A stretch of DNA of 64,000 nucleotides from Candidatus Methanosuratincola subterraneus (GTDB taxonomy: Archaea; Thermoproteota; Methanomethylicia; Methanomethylicales; Methanomethylicaceae), in NCBI GenBank assembly GCA_004028775.1, contig RXGA01000001.1, positions 124,001 through 188,000 of the forward strand, given 5' to 3'. Of this stretch, positions 42,524 to 50,390 are shown piece by piece. A model generated the notes under the pieces. The model ran no database searches, was not told where the DNA came from, and saw only the letters and a list, made by a program, of their open reading frames with translations. The stretch's first letter is position 1. Every line of letters starts with the position of its first letter. The position numbers and the translations under genes are program-made.

Positions 42524-43431
42524 CCGTAAGGGTTGGGACGCGCGGGTCCAAGCTCGCAATATTGCAGGCAGAATATGTCTTGGGCAGGCTCAGGGAGATC
42601 TGCGATGAAGATTTGTCGATAGTCAAGATAAGGACGTCTGGCGACATTGGCGGTCCTTCGAGACTGCAAAAACTCGGAACTGGGATATTCGAGAAAGAGG
42701 TCGACGAGGCACTACTGAGGGGCGAGGTTGACTTGGCGGTTCACAGCATGAAGGATGTGCCGACCTCGATACATGATGGCTTGGTCGTTGCAGCGATCCC
42801 CCAGAGGCTGTCTCCGAACGATGTATTCGCCTCTCATGATTACGAAAGCATCGCATCCCTGCCTGAGGGAGGGATCGTGGGGACCAGCAGCCCGAGGAGA
42901 GCCGCGCAGATAAAGTCCTTAAGGCGAGACCTGCAAGTCGCTAGCCTCAGGGGAAATGTCGACACGCGAATCAGGCGCCTTAAGGAGGGTGCGTTCCAGG
43001 GGATAATTGTCGCGGAGGCTGCCCTAGCCAGGATGGGGATAATGGACGTAAAGATGGAACGCCTCCCGACCGATCTGATCCCCACAAGCCCAGGGCAGGG
43101 GGCTCTGGCTGTCATTGCCAGGAAAGGTGATTCGAGGATGCTTGAACTTGTATCCAAAATAAACTCCGAAGATTCTATGGAAGAAGTTGTAGCAGAGAGG
43201 GCATTTTTGAGGAGGCTTGGCTGCGGCTGCTCTTCTCCTGTTGGTTGCACAGCCACTGTTTCAGGGCCCAGGTTGATCATCTCGTGCGGCCTTTACTCGA
43301 TCGACGGCGCTTGGTCGAGGACGTTCAAATTTGATTTCCCTAGGGGGGACCCTGAGCTGTGTGGCATTGATGCTGCCGATAGGGTGCTGAGCGACTGCGA
43401 TGTAGCCCGCTTCTGGAGGGGAGGGCGATGA
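42520..43431 (+). CDS. hemC: Porphobilinogen deaminase HemC
   Basis: Builds hydroxymethylbilane. 303 residues. Marks: VRVGTRGSKLAILQAEYV, DLAVHSMKDVPT, GTSSPRRAAQIK, LRGNVDTRIRRL, and the dipyrromethane-binding Cys in RRLGCGCSSPVG. Overlaps both neighbours by 4 nt. Confidence 0.95.
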   Translation: MTVRVGTRGSKLAILQAEYVLGRLREICDEDLSIVKIRTSGDIGGPSRLQKLGTGIFEKEVDEALLRGEVDLAVHSMKDVPTSIHDGLVVAAIPQRLSPNDVFASHDYESIASLPEGGIVGTSSPRRAAQIKSLRRDLQVASLRGNVDTRIRRLKEGAFQGIIVAEAALARMGIMDVKMERLPTDLIPTSPGQGALAVIARKGDSRMLELVSKINSEDSMEEVVAERAFLRRLGCGCSSPVGCTATVSGPRLIISCGLYSIDGAWSRTFKFDFPRGDPELCGIDAADRVLSDCDVARFWRGGR

Positions 43432-44138
43432 AGGGAAAAGTCTACCTTGTCGGGGCTGGCGTGCTTGGGGTGGAGAACCTAACGATTCGCGCACACCGCC
43501 TCATCTCCGAGGCAGATGTGATCCTCTATGATCGGCTGGTGGACTCGTCCCTCCTTAAGCTTGCCAAGCCTGGCGCCGAGATCGTTTACGCAGGGAAGGA
43601 GCCAGGCGATGGTCCGCAGAAACAAAAGGAATTGACTGAGATGATGGTGTGCTATGCTAGGTCAGGAAAGATTGTGGTCAGGCTAAAGAGCGGCGACCCG
43701 TTCGTATTCGGAAGGGGTGGCGAGGAGCTGATCTCTCTTCGTGAGGCTGGCATAGATGCTGAGGTCGTGCCGGGCCTGACGTCGGCAGTGGCCCTGCCTA
43801 CTCTGGCATGCATCCCTTTGACTATGCGGGACATCTCCTCCTCTGTGCTGATCTTGACAGGCCACCTTGCGAAGCCCGAAGAGGAGGCTTATTTCAAGGC
43901 TCATGCGCGCTTCCCTGGGACAGTCGTCCTCCTGATGTCGATGTCAAGCCTCTCTAGGATCTCCAGGTATTTGGTTGAGGGCGGGATGAGCCCAGAGAGG
44001 CCTGTTGCAATAATAACCAGCTCGGGCGGGCTGCGGAAGGAATTCTACAGGCTAGGGGAGCTTATCGGACGGGAAGACAGGCCCGATGGCCCCGGGGTTG
44101 TGGTAATAGGCGAGGTTGTGGAGGCATTCATGCATTGA
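43428..44138 (+). CDS. Uroporphyrinogen-III C-methyltransferase (SUMT)
   Basis: Makes precorrin-2 from uroporphyrinogen III with two SAM. 236 residues of the tetrapyrrole methylase fold. Typical later motifs are present: VRLKSGDPFVFGRGGEE, EVVPGLTSAVALPTLACIPLTMR and VLLMSMSSL. The first loop, usually GxGPGDxxLLT, reads GAGVLGVENLT here and has lost the PGD, an unusual change at a SAM-contact loop. Product feeds both siroheme-type and F430 branches. Coupled to hemC and hemD by 4-nt overlaps. Confidence 0.9.
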   Translation: MKGKVYLVGAGVLGVENLTIRAHRLISEADVILYDRLVDSSLLKLAKPGAEIVYAGKEPGDGPQKQKELTEMMVCYARSGKIVVRLKSGDPFVFGRGGEELISLREAGIDAEVVPGLTSAVALPTLACIPLTMRDISSSVLILTGHLAKPEEEAYFKAHARFPGTVVLLMSMSSLSRISRYLVEGGMSPERPVAIITSSGGLRKEFYRLGELIGREDRPDGPGVVVIGEVVEAFMH

Positions 44139-44890
44139 CCAAAAAGAGGATTCTGATAACCTCCATTTCGCACTTCGATCCCTCCCCATTAAGGGATCTG
44201 GGATACGATCCTGTCAGGGCCAGCACAGTTAGGATAGCCCCCGATCCCGACGCTGTCAGGGCGCTGAGGGGTCGGATCATCGAGGGGAGTTATGACTCTG
44301 CAGCTTTCATGAGTCCGAGGGCTATCGATCTCATTTCCCCCGACGCAATGCTAGTGAAGTCGCTCTCTGCAATGCGGGTATACGCGGTTGGCCCTTCAAC
44401 GGCGGGTTCCTTGGAATCGCGCGGCATAAGAGTATCAGGGGTTCCTAGGGAATACACGAGCGCATCCCTCGCCGATCTGATTGCAGCAGAGAATTCAAAG
44501 GTCCCGTTCAGGAAAATGGTAGTGCCAAGAAGCGCACTTGCAGACTCTTGGTTTTCTGAAAAGCTAAATAGCCAAGGCATCAGCTCTGAAGAGTTGAGGA
44601 TTTACACAGCGCAGCCTGATGTCGAAGGCATAAACCTTTTCCTGCATACGCTCGAGAAAGGGGTCGAGGCAGCAGTCTTCACCAGCAGGTCATCTATTCT
44701 GATGCTGGTCGATTACCTCCGCTCCTGCGGCAGAGAGCTTGAGGCGATAGGTGCCCTGAAGAGGGTCAAGGTAATTGCGATTGGTCCTGAGACTGCGAGG
44801 GGTCTCAAGTCAGCAGGGATCGATGCCGCGGTGCTGGGGATCCACTCGATCAATGGGCTTGTTTCATACCTTAAAGGTGATCAGACATGA
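44135..44890 (+). CDS. hemD: Uroporphyrinogen-III synthase HemD
   Basis: Closes and inverts ring D of hydroxymethylbilane. 251 residues, two alpha/beta lobes. Weakly conserved family; supporting parts are AAFMSPRAIDLI, YAVGPSTAGSLESRGI, VFTSRSSILMLVDYL and VIAIGPETARGLKSAGID near the C-terminus. Its place between SUMT and cfbA makes the call firm. Confidence 0.85.
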   Translation: MTKKRILITSISHFDPSPLRDLGYDPVRASTVRIAPDPDAVRALRGRIIEGSYDSAAFMSPRAIDLISPDAMLVKSLSAMRVYAVGPSTAGSLESRGIRVSGVPREYTSASLADLIAAENSKVPFRKMVVPRSALADSWFSEKLNSQGISSEELRIYTAQPDVEGINLFLHTLEKGVEAAVFTSRSSILMLVDYLRSCGRELEAIGALKRVKVIAIGPETARGLKSAGIDAAVLGIHSINGLVSYLKGDQT

Positions 44891-45291
44891 ATCCGAAAAG
44901 AACAGGTGTAATCTTGGTAGGGCATGGAAGCAGAGAGCCGTACAACAAGGAAGCGGTCAGGTATTTTGCAGAGCGGCTTATGGGGGAATACGGGTTCGTT
45001 GGCTATGCATTCATGGAGATGTGCGATCCGTCGATCCCAGAAGCCCTTGAAGCAGCTGCAAAGTCCGGAGTCGAAGAGCTGATTGTGCAGCCCGTCTTCC
45101 TGACTCGGGGGGTGCATATCGACCAAGACATCCCTGCACTCTTGGGGATACCAAAAGGCTCAAGGATCGGGAAGATCGTGGTTTCTGGCAGGGAGATCTT
45201 GGTCAAATACGGCGCCCCGCTGGGCAAGGACGAGCGGATACTGGGTATACTCAAAGACAGGATAGCTGAGGCTGCGGGGGTGGAGCATTGA
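44887..45291 (+). CDS. cfbA: Sirohydrochlorin nickel/cobalt chelatase CfbA (CbiX-S)
   Basis: Short chelatase, 134 residues, active as a dimer, that inserts nickel into sirohydrochlorin for F430 and can insert cobalt for B12. Metal-site His in LVGHGSREPYN and in FLTRGVHIDQDIP. In this operon, followed by cfbE-D-C-B, nickel is the expected metal. Overlaps of 4 nt on both sides. Confidence 0.93.
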   Translation: MNPKRTGVILVGHGSREPYNKEAVRYFAERLMGEYGFVGYAFMEMCDPSIPEALEAAAKSGVEELIVQPVFLTRGVHIDQDIPALLGIPKGSRIGKIVVSGREILVKYGAPLGKDERILGILKDRIAEAAGVEH

Positions 45292-46571
45292 AGGTAATGG
45301 TCGTGGATGCCACCCATGGGGGGATCACCCTCTCAGAGGAGTTTAGGGGAAGGGGTGATGAGGTCACTTTAGTGGACGTCCACAGGACCATGTCCAAGGA
45401 GGATCTGGAGCGGTGCTCAAGGAATTTCAGGGTTGAGAGGGCGCTCCCTGACCCGTCGCAGTTCGACCTAATTGTCAAGCCTGTCCACTTCCCTTCAGAG
45501 CCATTCCGTGGGGTAGAGGATAGGCTGATCACCCACCACCAGGCTGTGAGGATGCTCGCCTCGGACCTGATAAAATTCCCTGTGGCTGAAATCACCGGGA
45601 GCTTCGGGAAGACGACCTCCGTGCTATGCGCCATTTCAATGCTGAGAGAGCGATTCTCGGTACTAAGCATCACGAGCAAGGGCATATGCTTCGACAGCGA
45701 CGCAGGCAGAGAGATTCTCGCCGGCAACACAAGCGCAACGCCAGCAAACATAATCAGGGCGCTGAGGCTTGCGCCCGAAAGGCCAGACTTGGCGATCTTC
45801 GAAGTCTCCTTAGGCGGGACCGGGCTCGCAGATCTTGGCATAATCAAAAATGTTTATGATGATTATCCAATCGCAAAAGGGACATCTTCCGCCTCAAGAG
45901 CAAAGATTTCGATGGTTTTGGACAGGAAGGATGGGTCCACAGTATTGGTGAATGCTGACGACAGCAAGCTTTCTGGTCTGACTGGGGTCCAACGATTTTC
46001 TCCTAAAGGCTCTGCTTCGGAAGTGCGGGCAGAGGGTGCGAGAGTGGGTGCTTCTGGGATGGGATTCACGGCGGTTTTTGAGGGATTCGGGACCATGGTT
46101 GGGCCCGTAAGCGGCGCCAGGCGGGTCATAAGCGCCCCAGGCCCAGTAGGCAGGCAGCACCTCGAGAATATGCTTGTGGCAGTCGCAATCGCTTCATACT
46201 TCAACTGGGATGAAAGTGATGTAATGTTTGGTGCCGAGCCCTTTGAGAAGAAGATGGTCTTGGAGTGCCCCGATCCTCCCCGTGTGCTGAACAGGAGCCC
46301 GTCTGTAGGCGCAAAGTCTATCGAGGCATCTATCAGGGATTATTTGGAGATATACCCGCCCATCAGGCTGATAATCGGCGGGAAGCTGAAGACTACTTGC
46401 GGCTCGCTTGACGCAGAAGAGGTCGCAAGGGTAATACGATCTAGCCCGTTCAGGGAAGTTTTTCTCTTCGGCGAATTTGGCGACGCTCTCTCGAAATTCA
46501 TTGACGCGGAGCGCCTCGAGGGGGCGAGTCATGCGGGGGATGTGCCTTCATTGATTCTGGAGCGTGCTTAA
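45288..46571 (+). CDS. cfbE: Coenzyme F430 synthetase CfbE (Mur ligase-like)
   Basis: ATP-dependent ligase that closes the last carbocyclic ring, turning 15,17-seco-F430-17-acid into F430. 427 residues, Mur ligase-like: P-loop ITGSFGKTTSVL near residue 105, a central domain (SLGGTGLADLGII), and a C-terminal Rossmann lobe (LIIGGKLKTTCGS). Overlaps cfbA by 4 nt. Confidence 0.92.
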   Translation: MKVMVVDATHGGITLSEEFRGRGDEVTLVDVHRTMSKEDLERCSRNFRVERALPDPSQFDLIVKPVHFPSEPFRGVEDRLITHHQAVRMLASDLIKFPVAEITGSFGKTTSVLCAISMLRERFSVLSITSKGICFDSDAGREILAGNTSATPANIIRALRLAPERPDLAIFEVSLGGTGLADLGIIKNVYDDYPIAKGTSSASRAKISMVLDRKDGSTVLVNADDSKLSGLTGVQRFSPKGSASEVRAEGARVGASGMGFTAVFEGFGTMVGPVSGARRVISAPGPVGRQHLENMLVAVAIASYFNWDESDVMFGAEPFEKKMVLECPDPPRVLNRSPSVGAKSIEASIRDYLEIYPPIRLIIGGKLKTTCGSLDAEEVARVIRSSPFREVFLFGEFGDALSKFIDAERLEGASHAGDVPSLILERA

Positions 46572-46572
46572 G

Positions 46573-47655
46573 ATGTCCGTTATAATGCACCCGAGGCCGA
46601 GCCCGATAGCCGCTGCCATGTACACGCTGCGGGATCTTGATGTGGACGTGATAGTCTTACATGGCCCTTCGGGGTGCTGTTTCAGGCCAGCCAGGCTGCT
46701 CGAGAGGGATGGGGTGAAGGTCGTCACAAGCGCGCTTCTCGAGGACGATTTCGTCTTCGGCAGCGAGGGGAAGCTGTCTAGGGTGCTGAAGCGCGTCGAC
46801 GAGCTTTTCAAGCCAAGGCTCATAGGCCTTGTTGGCAGCTGCGCCAGCATGATAATAGGTGAGGATCTCAAGAAGGCAGCAAGAGAAGCCGGGCTCCTTG
46901 ACAAGACGATCTGCTGCGACGTGCACAGCGGTTCTGGAGACAACACTGTGGGTGCAATAGTGGTCCTCAGGGAGGCGATGTCAATGGGGCTGATTCCCCG
47001 TGAGGAGTTCGAGCGGCAGAAGCGGATGCTCGAGATGGCTACCCAGCTTGAGCAGGCTAGGGGCACAGCCAGGGGGGAATACATCGATACCTGCGTTGGG
47101 GATTCTCCTAAAGAAGTGGCCCGTGCCATTTTGGGCGTCCTGGCGTCAGGGGGGAAAGTGGCATGCGTACTCAACGCCAAGAAGGAGACTGCCTTCCTGT
47201 ATGCTGATGTGACGCTCGCCATTTGCGAGGCGTCACGAAGGCTAGGGGGCAAGGTGCAGGTCTTGGCAAACCTAGATCCATCTGTGGGGCTGCCCAGGGT
47301 CAGGTTGTACTCGAGGCAGATCTTGGGCAGTTTTTCGGATGCCGGGGTGGCAGTTGACGCGATAACTGGGGGGATCGATGAGTACCCTGCCTCAGGCGAG
47401 AAGGCTAAGCAGATTATCCTCAATTCCCCGCCAGACCTGGCAGTGATATCCGGCATACCTCATGCTGTGGCGGTGGAGAGGGCGGTCAGGACAGTTGCGG
47501 TGAGCGTAGGGTCCAGGGCTGTATCCAACCTGAAGTCATTGGGCTATGACTATGTAGTAGGCGAGCGCGACGCCCACCAGGTATCCCTTGGTCGGAACAA
47601 GCAGATACGGAGATCCCTGCTCGGTCAGGCGATCAGGGAGGGCATACGCGCATGA
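46573..47655 (+). CDS. cfbD: F430 primitive nitrogenase-like subunit CfbD
   Basis: NifD-like partner of CfbC in the six-electron reduction and lactam formation on Ni-sirohydrochlorin a,c-diamide. About 360 residues, much shorter than NifD. Cys for the bridging [4Fe-4S] cluster in GPSGCCFRPARLL and in LVGSCASMII. Start ATG at 46573; a GTG opens the frame at 46564, overlapping cfbE, but GGAG spacing favours the ATG. Confidence 0.92.
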   Translation: MSVIMHPRPSPIAAAMYTLRDLDVDVIVLHGPSGCCFRPARLLERDGVKVVTSALLEDDFVFGSEGKLSRVLKRVDELFKPRLIGLVGSCASMIIGEDLKKAAREAGLLDKTICCDVHSGSGDNTVGAIVVLREAMSMGLIPREEFERQKRMLEMATQLEQARGTARGEYIDTCVGDSPKEVARAILGVLASGGKVACVLNAKKETAFLYADVTLAICEASRRLGGKVQVLANLDPSVGLPRVRLYSRQILGSFSDAGVAVDAITGGIDEYPASGEKAKQIILNSPPDLAVISGIPHAVAVERAVRTVAVSVGSRAVSNLKSLGYDYVVGERDAHQVSLGRNKQIRRSLLGQAIREGIRA

Positions 47656-48437
47656 GGGCACTTGCACTCTACGGGAAGGGCGGCATCGGCAAATCCACGC
47701 TGGCATCAAACATTGCTGCAGCCTTGGGGGGCAGAGGGGTAAAAACCCTATTGGTCGGCTGCGACCCTAAGGCAGACTCTACCATAAACCTTCTCGGCAG
47801 GCGCATCCAGCCTCTGCTCGAGGTAATGAGGGAAGAGAAGAGGCCGCCGCCAGAGCGTTTCACCATGGTCGGCTTCAATGGAGTGTCCTGCGTTGAGATA
47901 GGCGGCCCGGAGCCCGGGGTTGGGTGCGCTGGGCGAGGCCTAATCATCGGGATCAGGTATTTGATCGAAGCGTTGGATCTGGAAGAATTCGACCTTGTGA
48001 TTTTCGACGTGCCTGCCGACATAGTTTGCGGGGGGCTCGCCGTGGTAGTCAAGGAAGGTTATGCCGAGAGCGCTCTAGTAGTGACTTCCGACGAGTTCAT
48101 GTCGCTCTATGCCGCAAACAATCTCTGCAGGGGCTTCACTTCCATAGGCGCTAAGGTCGGCGGTCTTCTGTACAACAGGGCTTCGGAGAGGGGGAGGGCA
48201 TATGTTGAGGCCTTCTCGGAAAAGGTCGGCTTGCCGATTCTGGGATCGGTGCCGCTTTCCGATGAGATAAAGAATGCTGACAGGGCGAGAAGGACGATGA
48301 TCGAGACAGACCCGTCTTCAGCCGCCTCTGCAGCCATGATCTCACTCGCGGACTCGGTTTACAAGAGCCGATTCTCCGTAATCCCCAAGTGGATACCTGC
48401 CGAGGATCTGGAGGCTATCTTCGTTGGAGATGCCTAG
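47652..48437 (+). CDS. cfbC: F430 reductase component CfbC (NifH-like)
   Basis: ATPase that feeds electrons to CfbD. 261 residues. Walker A LYGKGGIGKSTLASN, switch region VGCDPKADST, cluster Cys in GVGCAGRG and in VPADIVCGGLA. Overlaps cfbD by 4 nt. It is the NifH-like protein of the F430 pathway; no nifDK is nearby. Confidence 0.95.
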   Translation: MRALALYGKGGIGKSTLASNIAAALGGRGVKTLLVGCDPKADSTINLLGRRIQPLLEVMREEKRPPPERFTMVGFNGVSCVEIGGPEPGVGCAGRGLIIGIRYLIEALDLEEFDLVIFDVPADIVCGGLAVVVKEGYAESALVVTSDEFMSLYAANNLCRGFTSIGAKVGGLLYNRASERGRAYVEAFSEKVGLPILGSVPLSDEIKNADRARRTMIETDPSSAASAAMISLADSVYKSRFSVIPKWIPAEDLEAIFVGDA

Positions 48438-49791
48438 GATCGTCCTCTCCGCAGGGGGTAGCGACTCAGGAAAGACTATCGTGACGGCCGCCCTTCTCAG
48501 GATCCTGGGCGCTAAAGGCTACCGTGTCCAGCCGTTCAAGATAGGCCCCGACTACATAGATCCGATGTACCACAGGCTTGCGTCGGGCAGGCCCTGCAGG
48601 AACCTTGACTCGTGGATAATGGACGAGATGACTGTGGTCTCGTCCTTCGCTTCAGGCTCGATCGGATCGGACTTGGCGGTAATAGAGGGCGTCAGAGGCC
48701 TCTACGAGGGGGAATCGCCTGTTGGGGACGAGGGGAGCACTGCACATGTTGCGAAAATCCTGAAGTCCCCTGTGGTCATTGTCCTCAACTGCCATAGCCT
48801 CACTAGGAGCGCAGCAGCTCAGCTCATTGGGCTAAGGGCGATGGACAACCAAGTCCAAATTGCTGGAGTGATCCTCAACAAGGTGAGCGATGCCCGGCAC
48901 GAGGAGAAGCTGAGGCGTGCGATATCGCATTACGCAGGGATACCCATACTTGGATCCCTTTCCAGATCCCCTCGCCTTGAAATAAAGAAGCGACATCTGG
49001 GGTTGACGACCTCCCATGAGTTCCCTGAGGCGCTAGAGGTGATAAAAAGCGCCGCAGAGCAGTTGGAAGAGGGCCTTGATCTGGAGAGGATCCTCGAGAT
49101 CGCCAAGCAGGCCCCGCCAATAGATTACATGCCTGAAGCACGTCCCTTCGAAGGCGAGCGCGTCAGGATTGGGGTCTTCATGGACGGGCCTTTCTCTTTC
49201 TATTATCACGAGAACCTTTCTGCACTCAGGGAGATGGGCGCGGAGATCGCAGTCGTTGACAGCCTATCTGACCGTGGGTTAGGCGATGATCTCTCGGGGG
49301 TGCTCATAGGCGGTGGATATCCTGAGATATTCTCCAAAGAGCTCGAAGCGAATTACCAGATGCGGCGTTCGCTCAAGGAGAGGATTATGGACGGGCTCCC
49401 TGCGATAGGCGAGTGTGGCGGGCTGATGTACCTCTGTAGATCGATCGAGCGCAATGGTGAAAAGAGGCAGATGGTGGGCGTCTTCGATGGCGATGTAGTG
49501 ATGCACGAGAAACCCAAAGCGCTGAGCTATGTTGCACTGGAAGCATCCCGCTCGAGCGTAATAGCCGACCAGGGGGCGGCATTGAGAGGTCATGAGTTCC
49601 ATTACTCGTCCATTGAGGGCCTGTCGAGCGAGCTTTCGTTCAGGGTTCTCAGGGGCAAGGGTATACGGGATTTCATGGATGGCGCCGTATGCCATAATGC
49701 GATAGGGATGTACACGCATCTCCACTATCTGGCTTGCCCGGGCGTGCCCGCGAAGTTCCTGAAAGAATGCAGGGCATACTCGCGCCGTTGA
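48430..49791 (+). CDS. cfbB: Ni-sirohydrochlorin a,c-diamide synthase CfbB
   Basis: CobB/CbiA-type amidotransferase converting the a and c acetate side chains of Ni-sirohydrochlorin to amides. About 453 residues. N-terminal ATP domain with AGGSDSGKTIVTAALL and KIGPDYIDPMYH; C-terminal glutaminase with nucleophile Cys in IGECGGLMYL and His in GHEFHYSS. Start ATG at 48430 (TTG two codons earlier at 48424). Overlaps cfbC by 8 nt. Last gene of the operon. Confidence 0.93.
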   Translation: MPRIVLSAGGSDSGKTIVTAALLRILGAKGYRVQPFKIGPDYIDPMYHRLASGRPCRNLDSWIMDEMTVVSSFASGSIGSDLAVIEGVRGLYEGESPVGDEGSTAHVAKILKSPVVIVLNCHSLTRSAAAQLIGLRAMDNQVQIAGVILNKVSDARHEEKLRRAISHYAGIPILGSLSRSPRLEIKKRHLGLTTSHEFPEALEVIKSAAEQLEEGLDLERILEIAKQAPPIDYMPEARPFEGERVRIGVFMDGPFSFYYHENLSALREMGAEIAVVDSLSDRGLGDDLSGVLIGGGYPEIFSKELEANYQMRRSLKERIMDGLPAIGECGGLMYLCRSIERNGEKRQMVGVFDGDVVMHEKPKALSYVALEASRSSVIADQGAALRGHEFHYSSIEGLSSELSFRVLRGKGIRDFMDGAVCHNAIGMYTHLHYLACPGVPAKFLKECRAYSRR

Positions 49792-49794
49792 GGC

Positions 49795-50241
49795 TCAGAA
49801 ATCCCCTTCCCGCAAGGCTTTCTGGAGCAATTTCTTGACTTTCTTTGAAAGTGAAGGATCCCTGCCCCCTGTGGTGATCCCCAGCTTGAACTTGCCGTAA
49901 TCTATCACGGCAGGGAAGATCAGGCTGCATTCCTCCGGCGAAGTCACCGAATTGACAAGCTTCCCCTTCTTCCTTGCCAGGTCAGAGATCTTCGAATTGA
50001 TCGCTGGGTCGTTGGTTGCCGCCACTACAAGGTCAAAGTTGTCGATGTTTTCAGCGGCGTACTCTAGCCCATCCCCGATCACGACCTTCAGCTTCTCCCT
50101 ATTGAGAAGCTTGGGATCTTCTTTTGTCACGACTGTGACTTCCGCACCGCCTTCGATGAGCTTGAAGATCTTCCTCCTGCCAATTTTGCCTGATCCAACA
50201 ACGAGCGCCCTAAGGCCTTCTGTTATGACATAGAAGAGCAT
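49795..50241 (-). CDS. Precorrin-2 dehydrogenase (SirC / CysG N-domain type)
   Basis: NAD-dependent oxidation of precorrin-2 to sirohydrochlorin, the one step not covered by the rightward operon. 148 residues: Rossmann motif LVVGSGKIGRRKIFKLIEGG, LVVAATNDPAINSKI, and the ending LGITTGGRDPSLSKKVKKLL, which holds the catalytic Asp-Pro region. It is convergent with cfbB, 3 nt apart, so the whole pathway lies within 11 kb though on two strands. Confidence 0.9.
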   Translation of the reverse strand: MLFYVITEGLRALVVGSGKIGRRKIFKLIEGGAEVTVVTKEDPKLLNREKLKVVIGDGLEYAAENIDNFDLVVAATNDPAINSKISDLARKKGKLVNSVTSPEECSLIFPAVIDYGKFKLGITTGGRDPSLSKKVKKLLQKALREGDF

Positions 50242-50340
50242 CCCTTTCTTGGGCAGTTCAGATTCCTCCGATAACTATCCTGGCTTCGACACAATTTAAG
50301 CGTGAGCTACCGTGCCACGCAAGGGCTTAATCTGTAATGG

Positions 50341-50369
50341 TGTTTCTTATGAAACAAAATTTATTTAAG
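50341..50369 (+). promoter_or_regulatory. ABC importer promoter with the hem-type operator
   Basis: TGTTTCTTATGAAACA (50341-50356) differs from the palindrome before hemA at one central base. It is followed by AAATTTATTTAAG with the TATA box at about 50360-50369. The ATG at 50391 is 34 nt after the dyad (36 nt before hemA), so operator, TATA and start codon superimpose in the two promoters. Confidence 0.65.
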
Positions 50370-50390
50370 GTGTTACTATTTTATGAAAAA

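Noticed and set aside
47652-48437. NifH of a nitrogenase
   Set aside because: It is flanked by cfbD and cfbB in a tetrapyrrole operon, and no nifDK is present; CfbC explains it.
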